DNA from: Asterias amurensis | Lineage: Eukaryota; Echinodermata; Asteroidea; Forcipulatida; Asteriidae | Assembly: GCF_032118995.1 (NCBI RefSeq) | Contig: NC_092649.1 | Location: 28,331,927-28,395,926, forward strand | Direction of reading: 5' to 3' | Length of the DNA: 64,000 bases | Part shown: one piece after another, positions 43,401 to 64,000 of the stretch | Position numbering within the stretch: the stretch's first letter is position 1 | Layout of the letters: each line of letters begins with the position of its first letter | Notes under the pieces: generated by a model | Databases searched by the model: none | Told to the model about the DNA's origin: nothing | Seen by the model: only the letters and a program-made list of their open reading frames with translations | Program-made: the position numbers and the translations under genes

Positions 43401-45367
43401 GTATGGTTGTGCAGTTTCCAATTGACATGTGTATGGTTGTAAAGTGTCCTACTGACTTGTGTATGGTTGTGTAGTTTTCCATTGACTTGTGTATGGTTGT
43501 GTAGTTTCCCATTGACTTGTGTATGGTTGTGTTACCCGTTCATTGTGTATGGTTGTGAAGTGTCACATCATAGAGGTCTCTGACATGTGTATGGTTGTGT
43601 AGTTTCCCATTGACTTGTGTATGGTTGTGTCAATTCCCATGAACTTGTGTATGGTTGTAAAGTGTCCATTGACTTGTGTATGGTTGTGTAGTTTCCCATT
43701 GACTTGTGTATGGTTGTGTAGTTTCCCATTGACATGTGTATGGTTGTGTAGTTTCCCATTGACTTGTGTATGGTTGTGTAGTTTCCCATTGACTTGTGTA
43801 TGGTTGTGTTGTTTCCCATTGACTTGTGTATGGTTGTGTAGTTTCCCATTGACTTGTGTATGGTTGTGTAGTTTCCCATTGACTTGTGTGTGTGTGTGTA
43901 CGCTGTACGCTAGCTGTATGGACATGAGTGGGAATCGCTATGATGTATAATGGGTCTGAATGCGCTGCCGGACGGTATACGGGCCACCGGTGTGAGCCGG
44001 ACAAGCCTCGTTCAGTCGGTACAGTGTCGAACAACTTCGAAGAGAGGAGGGGTTCCTTGGCCCTGTTGTCTTGTGCTTCATTATAAGTACTAGCATCATA
44101 AGTACAATGTAGCTGGTAGATTTGTCCCTGAATGGGAAGCTGCTTTACTATAAGTGTAACGTTGTAGTGTAGTAGTATGGCAAGAGTTAGTTTATGAAAT
44201 TGATCTTTACTTGTAGCTGTTGTTAAGCCACACGCCATCTTCTACCGTCTGGTATGTTTTCGACCAACACATAATTTATTTTCGATCCCCAACTTTGATT
44301 TACCGCGAGAAACGTAACGAATAATATGTCTAGACAAAATAAACAGCTGGGTTTCTTATCTCATCTGGTCTGAAATGGGGAAAACAGTAATGTTATTAAG
44401 TGTTTGTGCTTCAAGGGGATGGGTATGCCCAACATCTAAGAATTTTAACCAAGTAGCCATTGCCGGAAACCCATGACACCTTGATACTTTTTGAACCTTT
44501 CTCAAACACATTTCACACAATGTATGGTCTAATTTTCTCCCTTCTTATTTCTAAATTCATGATTGGTGCATTAAACCTGGTTGTTTTGTTTTGTTGAAAG
44601 CTTAGCTGCAGCTGTGCCACGATGTACTGTTGCAAATTATACACCGTACCATTGATATACAGTACACAACTTTGTTTTAGGGTAGGGATTTCTCCCTCGC
44701 GCCCGCCGCCATTGCAATTTTTTGCACAGCAGCCACAAGGCTTGTTGTTTACGTCGGAGGAGAGCACGTGCGTGTGCTTGCAGAACATTGTGATTGACAT
44801 CGCAGCGAGAGTTTATAGGTCAACCAACAACCAATGAGACCGGGTTGTTAGTAAACATTAGCATAATGAGCTCCGCCCTAAATTTTGGCAGTTACAGAAC
44901 CATCAAGGCGCTACTTTAGAAATACTCATGTACCGTACGTGTACCATATAGATGGTAATGTGTATGTACATACGCTGTACACGTATTATATGCACTGTGT
45001 TATGTATGGGGGTGCGCTGGCGGAATTCAGTGAATTCAGCTATCAACCAGGAGCTGTCAACCACTCTAACCAACCATGAGAGCCAGCACTACTCAAAAGA
45101 GTTGTACACACGGTGCTTCCACAAACCTCTCTTAAAAACGCTTATTTGTCCTTTACCAAAACTTAAATTGAATTTGATGAAGTGTTCACAGATTTTATCA
45201 GATGGTGTGTTAATTGATACCTAAAGGACAGGAATGAGTTTACTCTTACAGGAAAACAATGGTTTACTTTTAAGTTTTTTTTTTTTGCATTTATTTGTTT
45301 CAGTTTTATGAATCCCAGCTGGAAGTCTAGATTTGATGCTCTGTGCAGAAAAAGTCTAAAACATTGA
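37469..45367 (+). CDS. EXD1: EXD1/Egalitarian-like protein with 3'-5' exonuclease domain
   Basis: Five exons: 37469-38264, 39713-39858, 40592-40669, 41908-42137 and 45304-45367 (TGA). Phases 1, 0, 0, 2 join, giving 437 residues. A basic N-terminal region and a winged-helix-like segment (about 125-215, ending FVQSLPRFF) precede an RNase D-type DEDD exonuclease domain. Exo I is VVAFDTERA (D259, E261). Exo II is VVHDCRGDSAVL (D322), the HDCR form seen in EXD1 and Egalitarian. Exo III is HAASDVLGL, with D403 kept and His399 where DEDDy enzymes have Tyr. All four acidic residues are present. EXD1 acts in germline piRNA biogenesis with Tudor partners, and Egalitarian binds localised mRNAs; sequence alone does not separate these roles. 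AATAAA at 45426-45431 is a likely poly(A) signal. The last intron carries a 1.1-kb minisatellite. Confidence 0.8.
40715..40830 (+). mobile_element. tRNA-headed SINE fragment
   Basis: TTTTGGCCAAGTGGTTTCTC and the B-box GCGGTTCAAATCCTGCC, then GTGTGTGGAGCCTTGCATGG and CAGTCCCCTACCTGGGCTAA, match the SINE type at 22270-22380. It lies in intron 3 of the EXD1-like gene. Confidence 0.5.
41460..41880 (+). mobile_element. tRNA-headed SINE split by a MITE
   Basis: GATTTGGTAGAGCACCAGCA and GGTCCCTGGTTCAAATCCTG form the tRNA-like head (41465-41525), followed by the body AACTTTTATTTGTTCGACC. The body resumes at 41834 as GTTCAACCCAAGAGG. The gap is the MITE at 41549-41833. Confidence 0.7.
41549..41833. 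mobile_element. hAT-like MITE inside a SINE
   Basis: Ends CATAGAGTTATATATAAGAA and its complement at the right, continuing through CTAGAGGGCGCACTGG, pair almost perfectly over 35 bp. The flanks GTTCGACC and GTTCAACC form an 8-bp target duplication with one later change. It is non-coding. Confidence 0.8.
42228..42365 (+). mobile_element. SINE, same type as 24172-24330
   Basis: CAGTGACCTAGTAGTAAGAC, CTGCTACAGAATGGCC and CACTCGAGTATGC correspond to the head of the SINE before SPS2 exon 7. The body includes CCACAGAACTCAAGGAAAGC. Confidence 0.5.
42490..42560. repeat. Stem-loop repeat related to 11715-11815
   Basis: The arms GGTTGACAACT and AGTTGTCAACC enclose TTTGATCAGTATGCTTTGAT. It shares the GATCAGTATGC and GAAAAC words with the copy at 11715. 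Confidence 0.4.
42745..43895. repeat. 30-bp minisatellite of about 37 units
   Basis: A 30-bp unit (CCCATTGACTTGTGTATGGT followed by TGTGTAGTTT) is repeated with small changes over about 1.1 kb, with a few irregular units near 42950, 43280 and 43540. Because the period is a multiple of three and lacks stops, long repetitive frames are open on both strands (GNYTTIHKSM and its kin). They are not taken as genes. The array lies in the last intron of the EXD1-like gene. Confidence 0.95.
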
Positions 45368-45431
45368 CTCAGACGATGCGAGTTCATGGACGGTGACCCA
45401 TTCTGAAGAGTGATCCCAAAACCACAATAAA

Positions 45432-47354
45432 GGAAATTCTCATGGAAGAGAAGAAAAAGAATCTTTTAAACCGTGGGTTATTAAGGTGAACTTTAAGGAA
45501 TTGTGTCGACATGATCAAAGCAATTTAGAAATGTCACCCCCAGTACAGCATGCATGCACACGCCCTCCTTATCCTAAGAGAGCGCGCATACGCGTGCAGT
45601 AGCATGGTGATGGTTTATAATTCCATGTACAATACAGCCATATGCCTGCTGTGATCATGATGACACATACCCTTTAATGGTAGGTTCGTCGTTAGGTTGT
45701 TGTCAACGTAATGCTGGTTTATACAGGCAACATTATCAAGTACACTAAAATTCATCTGTGAAACATTCAGTTGATTATAGTGCTACTTATTAAGAAAACA
45801 GAAACAAAATCAGTCCTGTTATTTTATCAAGAACGTCAATTCCATCCATTCTAAAAGGCCAGTAAAGGTACTTTTTTACAAAGAGAGTTGAGAAAAAACA
45901 GTGTATTCATGTTTACGAAAAAGTTGTTGATAGTTTTCTAACTAAATTAAAGTGTCTTGGGGATAAATTACATTATTTTGTTTGTTAAACTTTCTAGATA
46001 CAAAATCAGGGTTACAAAAAAATAAACTACCAAATTGAACAACCTAAAAACCAGCGAAATTTTTCCAATAATAAGTGTTGACAATTCATGACATTGACAA
46101 CAAAAGCTATTTGGGGCCTGGAAAACCTTGAATAGGCCAGAATAGTTACAAATAGTTCTTGAAATATGTTGTAATAGTTTACACCTAGATGCCTTTTAAA
46201 TGCCTTCAACTTGTCAAAATGGTGCAAAGATTTTAGATCAAAGATAAATTATATTTTGATATTTTGTGTTGACATCAGATAAATAGTTTAATTTCCATAT
46301 TCCCCCAATTATTTTGCATTAACTAAAAAAGTTACTTTCATTTGTATTTCGAGAAGACAAAAGAAGATTCTTGGATGGTGCACAAACATTTTTGACAAGG
46401 TACTTTTTATTCGGTTTAGTCTTTTTTTTGTGTAAGTAAAACCCGGATTTGATTGTGTTAGGAAGGACCACAATTTGTTTCTGATATTTAAACAGATTTT
46501 ATAAATTAAAAAAAAAGATGGTACATGTGGTTAGCTGTTGGGTCATACAAAAGCACTTTGAATAGTGTAGGTTGCACAAAATGCTCTTTGCCCTTGGGAT
46601 TAAAATATTGCAATTGCAATTACATCCAGTACCAAATCAAACGTTTGATTAAAAAAACAAACATCCAAAAGGACATTTTGAAAATAAAAACATTAAACAT
46701 TCCTTCAATCATCTCATGTTTGGTTTATTTTATTTCCGTGTTCTGTGTTGCTTTGGTATTATCCTATAAAACAAATCTTGTTCTGTTTTTAATATAACAA
46801 GACTACGTTTTAGCTAGCCCCATAAAATCGGTCCACTTGGACCAATTTATGCATGGGGCTACCGTCAACTTGTCACTCTGTCAGACTCGGAGCCTGCATT
46901 TGTGATGCAAGAAAGAATGAAAATTGTGAGAATAGACTTTATATTACCACTCAACGCTGGAAATTGTGTGCAACCGCTCCAGTCTTGGTCCGTATGCTCA
47001 AAATCAATTGAATAAAATGCATTTCGAATACATAAAACCCATGCTTATGCAAATATTCAACCTATTATAACTTCATACCTCATCTTATGAAGTTTGGCAT
47101 CTTGTTTACTTTTTTCTTTTTTAGCACACCGTTAATTGTGAAGGGCGCCGCCACTTGTTGAGTTAATGACAGGCGGAACAAAACTGGTATCCTGACGTCC
47201 ATTATTATGTTTCTGAAGGACGGACGGCTGTGAATGAAGCAGACTTTCTTCTGAAGAAAAAAAAATTATTTCTCCACTTTTGCCATTCGCCAAGGGTGTG
47301 AAAGGCAAGCAACTTTCTGCATTTGAACTTCATTTTTACGCCGAAATTCCAGCG
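45432..47354. other. Intergenic DNA between EXD1-like gene and DNM1L
   Basis: No gene is seen. 45683-45855 is a partial copy of the GTAGGGT-ended element family. Around 46812-46862 a CCCCATAAAATCGGTCC stretch and a GGGGCTACCG stretch suggest a decayed foldback. The last 250 bases are the presumed DNM1L promoter and 5' UTR; AGGGCGCCGCCACTTG near 47143 is the only GC-rich patch. Confidence 0.45.
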
Positions 47355-63718
<16,364 letters not shown>

Positions 63719-64000
63719 GTAAGTGGAAAATATTGTTCAGATTTCTCAGATTTTTTCGGGGTCAAGAATTGATGAAACTTCAATACTTCAATGCTTGACG
63801 GTGCAGAAATCTAGCCGTAGCCATAGCTGTTTCTGCCTGTTATGACACAGCCTTTTTGAACATAAATAGTCATTGTAGTCTGATTAACTGCTTTGTTCGT
63901 TTTTATTGTGTTCTACAATTTTTTCCATTTAGGAAGGGGGCTGCATAAATAATAAATAAAAAGTATATAAATAACTTAAAAAGTTTAATAACATGGAGTT
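63719..64000. other. Start of DNM1L intron 14
   Basis: The donor GTAAGT follows the exon at 63718. The rest is AT-rich and holds no recognised exon. The remaining DNM1L exons, including the GED, lie beyond the window. Confidence 0.6.

Noticed and set aside
42751-43950. Several repetitive frames with TTIHKSMGNY or WLCSFPLTCV units as possible repeat proteins
   Set aside because: They follow from a 30-bp tandem repeat lacking stops in many frames; no start context, flanking exon or homology.
43630-44238. A 202-codon minus-strand frame running into the 30-bp minisatellite
   Set aside because: Most of it is the stop-free minisatellite read antisense; the rest has no recognisable domain and lies in an intron of the EXD1-like gene.
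44200-45240. A separate gene or promoter inside the last EXD1-like intron, suggested by a CCAATGAG box and GC-richer DNA near 44700-44880
   Set aside because: No coding exon with homology was found; the box alone is too weak.

Overview
The window is animal nuclear DNA, most likely from an echinoderm and perhaps a sea star. This is inferred from multi-exon genes of deuterostome type with ordinary GT/AG introns of 0.2-3 kb. It also rests on dense small DNA transposons (foldback MITEs), tRNA-headed SINEs and CR1/L2-like LINE tails of the kind seen in echinoderm genomes. No bacterial gene, operon, CRISPR array or intact provirus is visible.

Gene layout from left to right. (1) 1147-2036, + strand: the last two exons of a gene resembling GTF3C1, the largest TFIIIC subunit. 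(2) 6030-12447, + strand: a seven-exon selenophosphate synthetase paralogue in which the selenocysteine position is Val and the next conserved Cys is Trp. (3) 16676-24517, + strand: a second selenophosphate synthetase with the same seven exons and intron phases. It carries an in-frame UGA at the catalytic position, followed 8 nt later by a strong stem-loop. (4) 31140-34410, - strand: a complete four-exon TMEM115. (5) 37469-45367, + strand: a five-exon EXD1/Egalitarian-like protein with a 3'-5' exonuclease domain. (6) 47355-63718, + strand: the first 14 coding exons of DNM1L (DRP1); the GED end lies beyond the window.

The most interesting locus is the tandem selenophosphate synthetase pair. 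The two genes look like a local duplication that split into a UGA/Sec-type enzyme (SPS2) and a non-Sec paralogue (SPS1-like). The downstream copy keeps the UGA, the UGA-GGU-UGU context, a recoding-type stem-loop and a Staf/ZNF143-like promoter motif. The upstream copy has lost all of these but remains an open, well-conserved enzyme. Known SPS1 proteins carry Thr, Arg, Gly or Leu at this position; a Val/Trp version is one I do not recall.

The rest is intron and intergenic DNA filled with repeats. Several nested insertions have clear target-site duplications: an 898-bp foldback with 8-bp duplications holding a TAA-flanked MITE, a MITE inside a SINE, and a hAT-like MITE inside a LINE tail. There are TTAA-flanked MITEs, near-perfect hairpins, a 30-bp minisatellite of about 1.1 kb inside the EXD1-like gene, a 19-bp minisatellite between the selenophosphate synthetases, and triplicated intron sequence in DNM1L. 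Exon borders were read by eye from splice signals and phase continuity; repeat edges are approximate unless a target-site duplication is given.
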